Assembly: GCA_930633525.1 (NCBI GenBank)
Contig: CAKNFP010000003.1
Span: 1-64,000 of the forward strand
Source of the DNA: Hyphomicrobiales bacterium
Lineage (GTDB): Bacteria; Pseudomonadota; Alphaproteobacteria; Rhizobiales; Beijerinckiaceae
DNA: 64,000 nt
Direction: 5' to 3'
Part shown: positions 26,642 through 36,060 of the stretch, one piece after another
How the letters are laid out: every line of letters starts with the position of its first letter
How positions within the stretch are numbered: position 1 is the stretch's first letter
Translations under genes and position numbers: made by a program
Notes under the pieces: model-generated
The model's database searches: none
The model's input: only the letters and a program-made list of their open reading frames with translations
What the model was told of the DNA's origin: nothing

Positions 26642-27048
26642 CAACTTCCCCGCAACGCATCGCGCAGCTCTCGCGCATGGAAGAGGCGCGCCGCCAGACG
26701 CAGCGCCAGCTCGACATGATCGACCGGCAGATCATCCGTCGCATGACGGCGCTGATTCCACAGCTCGGTCGCAAGCGTGCCGCATATCGCCGCGGCAAGC
26801 CCGCCGATCCGAGCGCGTTCCTCGAGCGCTACCGCTCGAACCTCGCCGCCATCACGGCCGAGCGCCAGCCCGAGATCGACGCCCTGTCGCGCAAGCTCGC
26901 CCGGCAGGATGCGGCGATCGAGGCATTGCGTGAACGCTGCGGCGCCGTGCCATGCGGGTCAAGGCCGGCACAGCCGGCAGACGCCGCCGCTGTCGAGGAT
27001 GGCAGGCGCGCTTGTCGGCCGGGAGAGCAGCGCGGCGGGCTGATCTAG
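26638..27048 (+). CDS. Small coiled-coil hypothetical protein
   Basis: 136 residues, almost wholly helical and charged in the first 100 (ARRQTQRQLDMIDRQIIRRM, then IDALSRKLARQDAAIEALRERC), ending in a disordered Gly/Ala/Arg-rich tail. The start overlaps the DUF7007 stop. No family recognised; co-translation suggests it works with the DUF7007 protein. Confidence 0.65.
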   Translation: MTTSPQRIAQLSRMEEARRQTQRQLDMIDRQIIRRMTALIPQLGRKRAAYRRGKPADPSAFLERYRSNLAAITAERQPEIDALSRKLARQDAAIEALRERCGAVPCGSRPAQPADAAAVEDGRRACRPGEQRGGLI

Positions 27049-27435
27049 CCGCATCGCGCGTCATCGCCATGCGCATGCGAGCGGCACGGCGTGTTCGTGA
27101 GCGTGGTGATCGGCGTGGCCAGGTCCATCCTTTCCGGCATCGCCAACCCGGCCCGCACCCTGTCGGCCCGCCCCTCGGGTTTGCTGCGGTCTGCGCCCCC
27201 GGCGGTCCGCTTCAAGACCAAGCCGCAAGCGGCCGGAGCCCGCCGATCTCGACGAGGCCCGGCCGCGGCCTGCGCAGGGCTGGAGCCCCGCTTGTCCGCA
27301 ACCGGACCTCGCTCGCCTGGCGGCCCCCGGGTCTTGAAGCGGCCCTCGTGCCGGCGGCGCCGGGCGACCGCACCCGAAGGGGGTCCGGCAGGGGCCGGAT
27401 CGACCCCGACGGCGCAACCAGGAAAGGACACTCCC
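27049..27435 (+). promoter_or_regulatory. Structured leader upstream of the 27436 gene
   Basis: 387 bases without a convincing gene. CCGCTTCAAGACC (27207-27219) pairs perfectly with GGTCTTGAAGCGG (27330-27342), closing a 136-base domain. Inside is a segment (near 27280-27300) resembling the leader at 23267-23516. The next gene starts with a good ribosome site at 27423-27430. Confidence 0.5.
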
Positions 27436-28023
27436 ATGACCAAGACCGCTCGCGCATCCCGCCCCAGCGCCCGCGTTGTCCAACTTCGCCGCGGCACCAC
27501 GGTCGAAATGATCCGGCTCGTCTGCCCCGACGCAGCGCAGGCCACCCGCATCGCCGAGAGCTTCGGTCTCACCATCCTCGACAGTGACGGCATCCGCGAT
27601 CTGCATCAGCGGCTCATCACCGAGACTGCGGACGTGCTCGGCGAGGGCCTCAGCGAACGCGCCATGCAGATCCACCTGCAGCGAATCGTCGGCTCCTATG
27701 TCGGCTCCGCCCATGGCGCCGGGCAGTTCTACAGCCGGGCCGTGACCGACGCCCGCGAGGCGACGGCGCGATTGGCCAGCGACGCCCGCGACGAGGACCT
27801 CGACGGACCCGTCGGCTTCGACTCCGCGGCCCAGCGCAAGCGCGAGTTCGCCGCCGAAGTCGGGGTGCAGGCGCACGCCCTGCGCATGGCGGCCGAAGGC
27901 GCGATCGCCGCTTACGAGCACGTCGTCGGCGAGAGCTGGAAGCCGTTCGAGCGTCAGCCCGAGCATCCCGGCGAGACCGTCAGCCGCAAGGCGGCCGAGG
28001 TCCAGATGGCGGCATTCGAGTGA
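27436..28023 (+). CDS. Hypothetical plasmid protein
   Basis: 195-residue soluble, alanine-rich and mostly helical protein (TRIAESFGLTILDSDGIRDLHQRLITETADVLGEGLSERAMQIHLQRIVG). AAAGGACACTCCC precedes the ATG. It ends at a strong tandem terminator. No family recognised; the gene lies between the DUF7007 group and the ArdC-like gene and probably belongs to the same accessory module. Confidence 0.7.
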   Translation: MTKTARASRPSARVVQLRRGTTVEMIRLVCPDAAQATRIAESFGLTILDSDGIRDLHQRLITETADVLGEGLSERAMQIHLQRIVGSYVGSAHGAGQFYSRAVTDAREATARLASDARDEDLDGPVGFDSAAQRKREFAAEVGVQAHALRMAAEGAIAAYEHVVGESWKPFERQPEHPGETVSRKAAEVQMAAFE

Positions 28024-28030
28024 TGCCGCC

Positions 28031-28058
28031 GGCGGGGCTTCGGCCCCGCCTTTCTTCC
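28031..28058 (+). terminator. Rho-independent terminator 1 of a tandem pair
   Basis: GGCGGGGC-TTCG-GCCCCGCC (28031-28050) followed by TTTCTTCC; UUCG tetraloop. Confidence 0.85.
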
Positions 28059-28074
28059 TCTCCGACCAATTCCG

Positions 28075-28100
28075 GCCGGTCCTTCGGGACCGGCTTTTTT
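28075..28100 (+). terminator. Rho-independent terminator 2 of a tandem pair
   Basis: GCCGGTCC-TTCG-GGACCGGC (28075-28094) followed by six Ts. Together with the hairpin at 28031 it should isolate the upstream module from the ardC-like gene. The 260 bases after it to 28360 hold no gene I can support. Confidence 0.9.
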
Positions 28101-28360
28101 CATGTCGCGCAGCGCGGACGCGAAAAGAAGGACGGAAAGGAGAAATGCGGGCGGCCATCGCCGCCCGTCTCGGCTTTCGGTCCATGCTCCGGCCTGCGCG
28201 GCAGCGCAACGGCGTGGCCGTCCTCCACTGACGTTCCGGTCCGGCGCGTCGCCAGTCATCTCGCTCATGAACCTCAACCGGATGCGCGGCCGTGCGGGCC
28301 TCCGCGGCGGACCGCCGTGACGGGCCGCGATGGGCGCGGCCTCCAACGGAGGTTCGAATC

Positions 28361-29287
28361 ATGACTGGTAAGGAAACAAAGTCCCGCGTCGACGTCTATG
28401 CGCGGATCACAGATCGCATCGTCGCCGACCTGGAACGCGGTGTTCGCCCGTGGATTCAGCCGTGGAGCGCCGCGAACGGCGCCGGACGCATCACGCGGCC
28501 CCTGCGCCACAACGGCCTGCCCTATCAGGGCATCAATGTCGTACTGCTCTGGTCGGAGGCCGTGGCGCGCGGCTTCGCCTCGCCGATCTGGATGACGTTC
28601 AAGCAGGCCCTCGAGCTCGGCGGCAATGTCCGGAAGGGTGAGACCGGCACGACCGTCGTCTACGCCAATCGGTTCACGAGAACGGAGACCGACGAGCATG
28701 GCGACGAGGTGGAGCGCGCGATTCCGTTTCTGCGCGCCTACGCCGTGTTTTGCGTCGACCAGATCGAGGGCCTGCCGGAGCACTTCTACGCCCGGCCGGC
28801 GGCGCCCGCAGCGCCGGCGCAGCGCATCGCCCATGCCGACGCATTCTTTGCCAACACCGGCGTCGTCATCCGGCACGGCGGCGACAAAGCGTTCTTCGCG
28901 CCATCGCTCGATCTCATTCAGATGCCGCCCTTCGACTCGTTCCGCGACCCGGAGAGCTACTACGCCACGCTGGCTCATGAGACCGTGCACTGGGCAGGCG
29001 CGGAGCACCGGCTCAACCGGGATCTCTCGCGCTATCATAGCGACCGCAGTGAACGCGCTCGCGAAGAGCTGATCGCGGATCTGGGCGCTTGCTTCGTCAG
29101 CGCCGATCTCGGTATCGTCCCCGAGCTTGAGCCGCGCGCCGATCATGCGAGCTACCTCGCATCCTGGCTCGCGGTCCTCGCCAACGACAGGCGCTTCATC
29201 TTCTCGGCCGCCGCGCACGCGCAGCGGGCCTGCGCCTATCTGCATGGTCTGCAGCCGCAGGCGGAGACTGGGCCGGAGGCGGCCTGA
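28361..29287 (+). CDS. ardC: ArdC-family anti-restriction protein (ssDNA-binding metalloprotease-like)
   Basis: 308 residues. The N-terminal ArdC ssDNA-binding domain is visible (RVDVYARITDRIVADLERGVRPWIQPW, then LPYQGINVVLLW and KGETGTTVVYANRF). The C-terminal zincin-like domain has HETVHW (about residue 207) with a downstream glutamate in REELIADLGACF. ArdC proteins protect incoming plasmid DNA from restriction in the recipient. ATG follows GGAGGTTCGAATC. Length and motifs match the family well. Confidence 0.92.
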   Translation: MTGKETKSRVDVYARITDRIVADLERGVRPWIQPWSAANGAGRITRPLRHNGLPYQGINVVLLWSEAVARGFASPIWMTFKQALELGGNVRKGETGTTVVYANRFTRTETDEHGDEVERAIPFLRAYAVFCVDQIEGLPEHFYARPAAPAAPAQRIAHADAFFANTGVVIRHGGDKAFFAPSLDLIQMPPFDSFRDPESYYATLAHETVHWAGAEHRLNRDLSRYHSDRSERAREELIADLGACFVSADLGIVPELEPRADHASYLASWLAVLANDRRFIFSAAAHAQRACAYLHGLQPQAETGPEAA

Positions 29288-29365
29288 TGCTCTCCGATCC
29301 AGCCTTTGACTGGGGCTGGCATTCGTCATTCAATTGCATTACATTTCCTTGGAAAGGAGGCGATC

Positions 29366-29671
29366 ATGGCCACAAATGCGCTTGTCCAGACCCGAATCGA
29401 CGCTGACGTGCGAGACCGCGCGTCCGCCGTGCTCGAGGGCATAGGGCTCACGGTGTCGGACGCCGTGCGCATCCTGCTCACCCGAACCGCCAATGAAGGC
29501 GCGCTTCCGCTGGAACTCGTCACCAACAGCGAGGCGCATGACGCCTGGTTCCGGATGAAGGTGCAGGAGGCGCTGCAGGATACGCGCCCCGACGTGCCTG
29601 ACGAGCAGGCCGAGACGCATTTCGCCGCGCGCCGCGCGGACGCCCGGCGCAAGGCCGCCGGCGGATCGTGA
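29366..29671 (+). CDS. RelB/DinJ-family antitoxin
   Basis: 101-residue antitoxin. The N-terminal ribbon-helix-helix domain (LVQTRIDADVRDRASAVLEGIGLTVSDAVRILLTR) is the RelB/DinJ signature; the C-terminal half would bind and neutralise the toxin. GGAAAGGAGG precedes the ATG. The toxin gene overlaps its stop (GTGA). Likely autorepressed, as usual for such pairs, and likely stabilises the element. Confidence 0.9.
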   Translation: MATNALVQTRIDADVRDRASAVLEGIGLTVSDAVRILLTRTANEGALPLELVTNSEAHDAWFRMKVQEALQDTRPDVPDEQAETHFAARRADARRKAAGGS

Positions 29672-29961
29672 AACTCGTCTGGTCGGCCTTCGCGCTCGCC
29701 GATCGCGACGGCATCTTCACCCATATCGAAGCGGACAATCCGCGCGCGGCGATCGCCGTCGACGAGCGGATCGCCACCGCAGCGCGCCGCTTGGTCGACT
29801 TTCCGGAGAGCGGCCGTCCCGGCCGCGTCGCCGGCACGCGCGAGCTCGTCATCACCGGCACGCCCTATGTGGCAGCCTACGCCGTGACCGCTGAGACGAT
29901 CCGAATTCTGCGCGTCCTGCACGGCGCCCAAAGATGGCCGGATGAGCTGCCGCAAGGCTGA
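29668..29961 (+). CDS. RelE/ParE-family toxin
   Basis: 97-residue toxin with GTG start overlapping the antitoxin stop. Family features: KLVWSAFALADRDGIFTHIEADNPRAA near the start, FPESGRPGRV, TRELVITGTPYVAAYAV and the C-terminal IRILRVLHGAQRWP. RelE-type members cleave mRNA on the ribosome; ParE-type members hit gyrase. The GRPGR..TRELV pattern is common to both, so the target is not certain. Confidence 0.9.
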   Translation: MKLVWSAFALADRDGIFTHIEADNPRAAIAVDERIATAARRLVDFPESGRPGRVAGTRELVITGTPYVAAYAVTAETIRILRVLHGAQRWPDELPQG

Positions 29962-30170
29962 GCCGGCATCATCACCCCTTTTTCTGGGGTGGCAGTTGGA
30001 GGCTGCGAGGCAGATCGTAGGGTAGCCGCGGCGACATCATGCTTCTGGATGAACGAACACCGGCGATTTTCTCAGCCCCGCCCGCAAAGGCAAAGCCCTT
30101 CTCGCGTCCCGATCGCCTCACCTCAGACGCGATTCGCTCAACCGCTCTTGACTCTCGCCCCAACAACACA

Positions 30171-30185
30171 GAACAAATAGAGAAC
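30171..30185 (+). promoter_or_regulatory. LexA (SOS) box of the imuA-imuB-dnaE2 operon
   Basis: GAAC-AAATAGA-GAAC is an exact match to the alphaproteobacterial LexA site (GTTC-N7-GTTC read on the other strand). It follows a TTGACT -35 box (30148-30153), so it should cover the -10 region, and lies 38 bases before imuA. Confidence 0.85.
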
Positions 30186-30222
30186 ATGATGCAAGAGCCA
30201 TCGCAGGAGGTCAAGGATCAAC

Positions 30223-30975
30223 GTGCGGCCGCAGCCCGCCATAGAGTCGTTGCGCGCGCAAATCGAGAAGATCGAGGGTCGAACCCCGCGCGCGAAATCG
30301 GTGCTTCCATTCGGAATCGCCGAGGTGGACTCACGACTTCCCGGCGGAGGGCTGGCACTCGGCGCTCTGCACGAGGTGGCGGGCGGCGGATTCGGCGCCG
30401 TTGACGGCGCGGCCGCAGCCCTCTTCGCCGGCGGCGTCGCAGCGCGGACGAAAGGCAAGGTCCTGTGGTGTATCACGCGCCCAGACCTTTTCGCGCCCGC
30501 ACTTGCCCAGGCAGGTTTGCCGCCCGACAGGGTGATCTACGTCGAGGCGGGTGACGACAAGTCGCTTCTCGCCTGCATGGAGGAGGGTCTTCGTCATGGC
30601 GGACTGGGCGCCGTCGTTGGCGAGGTCGCGCGTCTCTCGATGACTGCGTCACGGCGACTCCAACTCGCCGCTGAAGGAGCCGGTACGATCGGTATCGCGC
30701 TCCGGCGCTGGCGGCGCCAGACCGAGGCAGCCGATTTCGGGCAACCGACCGCAGCCATGACGCGCTGGAGAATTTCGGTGTTGCCCTCGTCGCCGCTTCC
30801 GGTTCCCGGTGTGGGCCGTCATCGATGGCTCGTCGAATTGATCCGCGCCCGCGCGGGCGAGAGTGCAGATTTCGAGTTGGAGGCTTGCGATGACACGGGT
30901 TGCCTCGCTCTTCCTGCCGAGCTGGTCGACCGACCGGCTGCGGCGGAAGGGCGGCGACGCGGCGCCTCCGCTTGA
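30223..30975 (+). CDS. imuA: ImuA, SOS mutagenesis accessory protein
   Basis: 250 residues, a RecA/SulA-like accessory of the ImuA-ImuB-DnaE2 translesion complex. Visible signature: SVLPFGIAEVDSRLPGGGLALGALHEVAGGG at the N-terminus and LWCITRPDLFAPALAQAGL. Start is GTG with AAGGA eight bases upstream; no ATG fits. Expressed from the LexA-controlled promoter and followed by imuB, which overlaps its 3' end in another frame. Confidence 0.9.
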   Translation: MRPQPAIESLRAQIEKIEGRTPRAKSVLPFGIAEVDSRLPGGGLALGALHEVAGGGFGAVDGAAAALFAGGVAARTKGKVLWCITRPDLFAPALAQAGLPPDRVIYVEAGDDKSLLACMEEGLRHGGLGAVVGEVARLSMTASRRLQLAAEGAGTIGIALRRWRRQTEAADFGQPTAAMTRWRISVLPSSPLPVPGVGRHRWLVELIRARAGESADFELEACDDTGCLALPAELVDRPAAAEGRRRGASA

Positions 30976-32413
30976 GGCCCCGCTCATCCTGATCGGCCGG
31001 GAAGGAAGCCGGCGCGTGGTGGTGTCAGCGGATGCCGCCGCGCGAGCGGCCGGCCTGCGGCCTGGCATGGCGCTCGCGAAGGCGCAGGTCCTCGTACGGG
31101 ACTTGCTCATCCAGGATGCCGATCCGGTCGCAGATTTCGAGGCGCTCGAGCGCATCGCCTTATGGGTGCTGCAACGCTTTGCCCCCATCGTCGCGGTGGA
31201 TGGCGACGACGGCATCGTGATCGACACCACGGGCGCCGACCATCTCCATGGCGGTGAAGAGGCGATGCTCGATGCGCTCGTCGGGCGCCTTGCCATGTCC
31301 GGCATCGCCGCGCGGGCCGCCGTCGCCGACAGCTGGGGCGCCGCGCACGCCTTCGCCCGCTATCTCGCGCAGCCAGCTTTCGTGGCAGCACCCGGGCATG
31401 GGCCGGCGACGGTCTCGCCGTTGCCGCTGGAAGCGCTGCGCCTGCCCGCCGCCACGACCCACGATCTGCGTGTGCTCGGCTTCGAGTGGATCGGGGACCT
31501 CCTATTGCAGCCGCGTGCGCCGCTGACGCTTCGTTTCGGTCCCGAGCTCGGGCGGCGGCTCGATCAGGCGATCGGCGCGACGGCGGAGCCGATCGATCCG
31601 GTTCGGCCGGCCGATCTCATCGAGGTCCGGCGCAGTTTTGCCGAACCGATCGGCGCCGCCGAGACCATCGCGCGTTACATCAGCAAGCTCGTCGTCGCGC
31701 TGTGCGAACGCCTTGAGGAAATCGACCTCGGTGCGCGACGGCTAGATCTTCATCTGCGGCGCGTCGACAACCAGCGCCAGGCAATCCGCGTCGGCATGGC
31801 TGTGCCCGTTCGCGATGCGAAGCGCCTCACCCGCCTCTTGTGCGACAGGATCGAGACGATCGATCCCGGCTTCGGCATTGAAGTCCTGATCCTCGTCGCA
31901 AGCATCGCCGAACCATTGGTCCGCAAGCAGACCGTCAGCGCGCTCATCGAAGAGGCCATCCCCGATGTGTCCGACCTGATCGACACGCTGGCCAACCGCG
32001 TCGGTGAGCGCGCCGTCTACCGCGCGGCGCCGCTATCGAGCGACGTGCCCGAGCGGGCCGTCGCTCGAATTCCTGCGATGGCGCCTGATACCGGCGCCAC
32101 CTGGCCGGGCCATTGGCCGCGACCGGCCCGCCTGCTGCCGCGCCCCGAGCCGATTGAGACCGTCGCGCTCTTGCCCGACCATCCGCCGGTCACTTTTACC
32201 TGGCGTGGTATCCGCCGCCGTGTGCGACGGGCCGACGGGCCCGAGCGCGTGTTCGGCGAATGGTGGAAGCGTGATGCCGAACTCGTCGCGGTGCGCGACT
32301 ATTTCCGGCTCGAGGACGAGGCCGGCGAGCGATATTGGGTGTATCGCGCCGGCGACGGCGAAGACGCTGCGACCGGATCGCATCGCTGGTTCATGCACGG
32401 GGTGTTCGGATGA
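30890..32413 (+). CDS. imuB: ImuB, Y-family polymerase-like protein
   Basis: 507 residues related to Y-family polymerases, acting as the hub that links DnaE2 to the sliding clamp in SOS mutagenesis. The start [15 protein letters not shown] and the later [26 protein letters not shown] fit the family; the catalytic acidic residues of active Y polymerases are absent, as in other ImuB proteins. The start overlaps imuA by 86 bases; its stop overlaps dnaE2 (ATGA). Confidence 0.93.
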   Translation: MTRVASLFLPSWSTDRLRRKGGDAAPPLEAPLILIGREGSRRVVVSADAAARAAGLRPGMALAKAQVLVRDLLIQDADPVADFEALERIALWVLQRFAPIVAVDGDDGIVIDTTGADHLHGGEEAMLDALVGRLAMSGIAARAAVADSWGAAHAFARYLAQPAFVAAPGHGPATVSPLPLEALRLPAATTHDLRVLGFEWIGDLLLQPRAPLTLRFGPELGRRLDQAIGATAEPIDPVRPADLIEVRRSFAEPIGAAETIARYISKLVVALCERLEEIDLGARRLDLHLRRVDNQRQAIRVGMAVPVRDAKRLTRLLCDRIETIDPGFGIEVLILVASIAEPLVRKQTVSALIEEAIPDVSDLIDTLANRVGERAVYRAAPLSSDVPERAVARIPAMAPDTGATWPGHWPRPARLLPRPEPIETVALLPDHPPVTFTWRGIRRRVRRADGPERVFGEWWKRDAELVAVRDYFRLEDEAGERYWVYRAGDGEDAATGSHRWFMHGVFG

Positions 32414-35400
32414 GCACCCATCGCTATGTCGAGTTGCAAACGACATCGCACTTCAGCTTCCTGCGCGGAGCCTCCTCGGCCGACGAGCTCTTCGCCCAGG
32501 CGGCGGTGCAGGGCATCGAGGCGCTCGCGATCGTCGACCGCAACAGCCTCGCCGGCATCGTGCGCGCACACGAAGCTTCGAAGGCAACCGGCGTGCGCCT
32601 GATCGTAGGCTGCCGCCTCGATCTCTCCGACGGCATGTCGCTCCTGGTCTATCCGAGCGACCGGTCCGCTTATTCGCGGCTCTGCCGATTGCTCTCGCTA
32701 GGCAAGCGACGCGCCGGCAAGGGCAAGTGCAGCCTCGGATGGGCCGATGTCGTTGCTTACGGCGAGGGCCTCATCGTGGTGCTCGTGCCGGACACGGCCG
32801 ATGATGATTGCCGATTGCACCTGCGCCAGCTGCACGACGCATTCGCCGATCGCGCCTATATGGCGCTCACGCTCCGGCGCCGGCCGAACGATCAACTGCG
32901 GCTTCACGCGCTCTCGAACGCCGCTGCGGCCGCGAAGGTCCGAACCGTCGTGACCAATGACGTCCTCTTCCACGCGCCCGATCGCCGGATCCTGCAGGAC
33001 GTTGTCACATGCATCCGGCACAACGTCACGATCGACGCGCTCGGCGATCGGCGCGAGCGGCATGCCGATCGCTTTCTCAAGCCGCCCGAGGAGATGCATC
33101 GCCTCTTCACGCGTTACTCCGACGCTTTGGCGCGCACGCTTGAAATCGCCGATCGCTGCCGTTTTTCGCTCGACGAGCTCGCCTATCAATATCCGGAGGA
33201 GCGCGACGATCCTTCGCTCTCGCCGCAGGAGACGCTTGAAAAGCTCACCTGGGAGGGCGCGGCGACGCGCTATCCCGAAGGGCTGCCCGACGAGGTGCGC
33301 GCTGTCCTCCAGCACGAGCTGCGCCTCATCAACAAACTCGACTACGCGCCGTATTTCCTGACGGTCAACAGCATCGTCAGGTTCGCGCGCTCACGCGACA
33401 TCCTGTGCCAGGGACGCGGCTCGGCCGCGAATTCCGCCGTCTGCTACGTTCTCGGCATTACCTCGATCGATCCCGGACGCAACGACCTGTTGTTCGAGCG
33501 CTTCGTCAGCGAAGAGCGCCGCGAGCCGCCCGACATCGACGTCGATTTTGAACACGAAAGGCGAGAGATCGTCATGCAGTGGGTGTTCGAGACCTACGGC
33601 CGCGATCATGCCGCTCTGTGCTCGACCGTGATCCGTTATCGCACGAAAGGCGCATTGCGCGATGTCGGCAAGGCGCTCGGCCTGCCCGAAGATCTGATTT
33701 CGTCGCTCTCCGGCCAGGTTTGGGGCTGGTCCGAGGAAGGCGTTGAAAATCGCCATGTCGAGGAGCTCAACCTCAATCTTGCCGATCGACGGCTGCGATT
33801 GACGCTCGATCTCGCGCGCCAGCTCATGGGCGCGCCACGACATCTCTCACAGCACCCCGGCGGCTTTGTCTTGACCCACGATCGGCTCGACGATCTCGTG
33901 CCGATCGAACCGGCGAGCATGAAGGACCGGCAGGTCATCGAGTGGGACAAGGACGATATCGACGCGTTGCGATTTATGAAGGTCGACGTCCTCGCCTTGG
34001 GCATGCTCACCTGCATGAAGAAGGGTCTCGATCTGCTCGCGCACCACAAGGGCGTCGAGCTCGACCTTGCGACGATTCCTGCCGAGGATCCTCGTACCTA
34101 CGCCATGATCAGGAAGGCCGATACGCTCGGGACGTTTCAGATCGAAAGCCGGGCGCAGATGTCGATGCTTCCGCGCCTAAAGCCGCGAACCTATTACGAC
34201 CTTGTCGTCCAGGTGGCGATCGTTCGGCCTGGCCCGATCCAAGGCGATATGGTCCATCCCTATCTTCGCCGCCGCGAAGGACGCGAGCCCGTCCATTATC
34301 CCAAGCCCGAGCTCGAACAGGTGCTCGGAAAAACCTTGGGCGTGCCCCTGTTTCAAGAGCAAGCGATGCGGGTGGCGATCACCTGCGCGGGCTTCACGCC
34401 CGGCGAAGCCGATATGCTGCGCAAATCGATGGCCACGTTCAAGTTCACGGGCGGGGTCTCATCGTTCAGGACCAAACTGATCGACGGCATGGTCGCCAAC
34501 GGATATGAGCGCGATTTCGCTGAGCAGACGTTTCGCCAATTGGAAGGGTTCGGTTCGTATGGATTCCCGGAAAGTCATGCAGCTTCGTTCGCGTTGATCG
34601 CCTATGCGAGCGCCTGGCTGAAATGCTGGCATCCGGATGTCTTCTGCGCGGCTTTGCTCAACAGCCAGCCCATGGGTTTTTATGCGCCGGCGCAGATCGT
34701 AAGAGACGCGATCGGGCATGGCATCGAGGTACGGCCGGTCTGCGTCACGGCCTCGCGCTGGGATTGCACGCTGGAGCCAACCCGCGACGAAAGCCGCTTT
34801 GCGGTCAGGCTCGGCCTGCGGATGGTTCGCGGTCTCGCCAATGGCCACGCCGCCCGGATCCTCGCGGCCCGCACCGATCAACCCTTCGCCTCGGTCGACG
34901 ACCTCTGGCGCCGCTCCGACGTGCCGCAAGCCGCACTCGTTCTCCTGGCCGAGGCAGATGCATTTCGGCCGGCCCTCGGTCTCGCCCGGCGCGAGGCGCT
35001 GTGGGCGATCAAGGCTCTCAGGGACGAACCTTTGCCGTTATTCGTGGCCGCCGCGGCGCGCGATCACGGATCGAGCGCCGAGCTCAACGAACCCGCGGTG
35101 GCGCTGCGATCGATGAAAACGGGCGGCGAAGTCGTCGAAGACTACCGGCATGTCGGCTTGTCATTGCGCAGTCACCCGGTCTCGTTTCTTCGCAGCGACC
35201 TGCATCGTCGGCGCATCGTCTCCTGCGCGGAGGCGATGGAATCGCGCGACGGCCGCCGGCTCGAAGCAGCCGGCATCGTCCTGGTCCGCCAGCGGCCCGG
35301 GTCAGCGAAGGGCGTGATGTTCATCACATTGGAGGACGAGACAGGCATTGCCAACCTCGTCGTCTGGCCGAAGGTCTTCGAAACCAATCGCCGCGCCATC

Positions 35401-35682
35401 ATGGCGGCGAGCATGATCGCCGTGCACGGCCGCATCCAGCGCGAGGGCGACGTGGTTCATCTGGTCGCGCAGCGGATCGTCGACCTGTCGGGCGAGCTGG
35501 CCAGCGTCGGCGAGCGCGAGGCCAGCTTTCCGCTGCCTTACGGTCGCGGCGATCAGGTCCGCAACGGCGGTTCGGCCCCCGATCCACGCGAGCGGGCGCC
35601 GAGGGCGGTGCGAACGCGCGACATCTATGTGCCAGACCTCCATATCGACACCATCAAGGTGAAAACGCGAAATTTCCACTAG
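32410..35682 (+). CDS. dnaE2: DnaE2 error-prone DNA polymerase III alpha subunit
   Basis: 1090 residues, the usual DnaE2 length. PHP domain at the N-terminus ([24 protein letters not shown]); polymerase core with [14 protein letters not shown] and the catalytic aspartates in [12 protein letters not shown] (about residue 375); C-terminal OB fold ([19 protein letters not shown]). Performs error-prone translesion synthesis with ImuA and ImuB. Translationally coupled to imuB. Confidence 0.95.
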   Translation: MSTHRYVELQTTSHFSFLRGASSADELFAQAAVQGIEALAIVDRNSLAGIVRAHEASKATGVRLIVGCRLDLSDGMSLLVYPSDRSAYSRLCRLLSLGKRRAGKGKCSLGWADVVAYGEGLIVVLVPDTADDDCRLHLRQLHDAFADRAYMALTLRRRPNDQLRLHALSNAAAAAKVRTVVTNDVLFHAPDRRILQDVVTCIRHNVTIDALGDRRERHADRFLKPPEEMHRLFTRYSDALARTLEIADRCRFSLDELAYQYPEERDDPSLSPQETLEKLTWEGAATRYPEGLPDEVRAVLQHELRLINKLDYAPYFLTVNSIVRFARSRDILCQGRGSAANSAVCYVLGITSIDPGRNDLLFERFVSEERREPPDIDVDFEHERREIVMQWVFETYGRDHAALCSTVIRYRTKGALRDVGKALGLPEDLISSLSGQVWGWSEEGVENRHVEELNLNLADRRLRLTLDLARQLMGAPRHLSQHPGGFVLTHDRLDDLVPIEPASMKDRQVIEWDKDDIDALRFMKVDVLALGMLTCMKKGLDLLAHHKGVELDLATIPAEDPRTYAMIRKADTLGTFQIESRAQMSMLPRLKPRTYYDLVVQVAIVRPGPIQGDMVHPYLRRREGREPVHYPKPELEQVLGKTLGVPLFQEQAMRVAITCAGFTPGEADMLRKSMATFKFTGGVSSFRTKLIDGMVANGYERDFAEQTFRQLEGFGSYGFPESHAASFALIAYASAWLKCWHPDVFCAALLNSQPMGFYAPAQIVRDAIGHGIEVRPVCVTASRWDCTLEPTRDESRFAVRLGLRMVRGLANGHAARILAARTDQPFASVDDLWRRSDVPQAALVLLAEADAFRPALGLARREALWAIKALRDEPLPLFVAAAARDHGSSAELNEPAVALRSMKTGGEVVEDYRHVGLSLRSHPVSFLRSDLHRRRIVSCAEAMESRDGRRLEAAGIVLVRQRPGSAKGVMFITLEDETGIANLVVWPKVFETNRRAIMAASMIAVHGRIQREGDVVHLVAQRIVDLSGELASVGEREASFPLPYGRGDQVRNGGSAPDPRERAPRAVRTRDIYVPDLHIDTIKVKTRNFH

Positions 35683-35809
35683 CGGCGGCCGCGAAACTAA
35701 ATCCGTTTCACAGTTGAAAGCATTCGAGGGCCGATCAACAATACCGCTGCAATTACCATAAGGATCGGAAATCAACTCGACGGACCGATCCAGCCCCAGG
35801 GAGATGCAA

Positions 35810-35995
35810 ATGGCCGACGACAGATCGAAACGAGGCAATGCCGACCGTCGGCGCGTCGCCGGCGGCGAAGGGTACGAAGTCAGTTATTTCGCCAAAAAGC
35901 ACGGCATCACGAAGGACCAAGCCGAGGGCCTGATCAAGCAGATCGGCAATGATCGCAACAAACTCAACGCAGCCGCCGAAAAGCTGAAGAAATAA
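35810..35995 (+). CDS. DUF3606 small protein
   Basis: 61-residue protein recognised as DUF3606 by MADDRSKRGNADRRRV, YEVSYFAKKHGITKDQAEGLIKQIGNDR. The family consists of short helical proteins, common in Rhizobiales, often near stress genes; function unknown. GGGAGA precedes the ATG by six bases (two residues upstream another ATG exists). Confidence 0.85.
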   Translation: MADDRSKRGNADRRRVAGGEGYEVSYFAKKHGITKDQAEGLIKQIGNDRNKLNAAAEKLKK

Positions 35996-36060
35996 ACGCA
36001 GCGCGGCGAAAGGCTGTTCATCCAGGACAGTTACGCGATCAAAGGACAGGTCGTTCGATT

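Noticed and set aside
29972..30214. 80-codon minus-strand frame between the toxin and imuA
   Set aside because: It overlaps the LexA box and imuA promoter and has no ribosome site.
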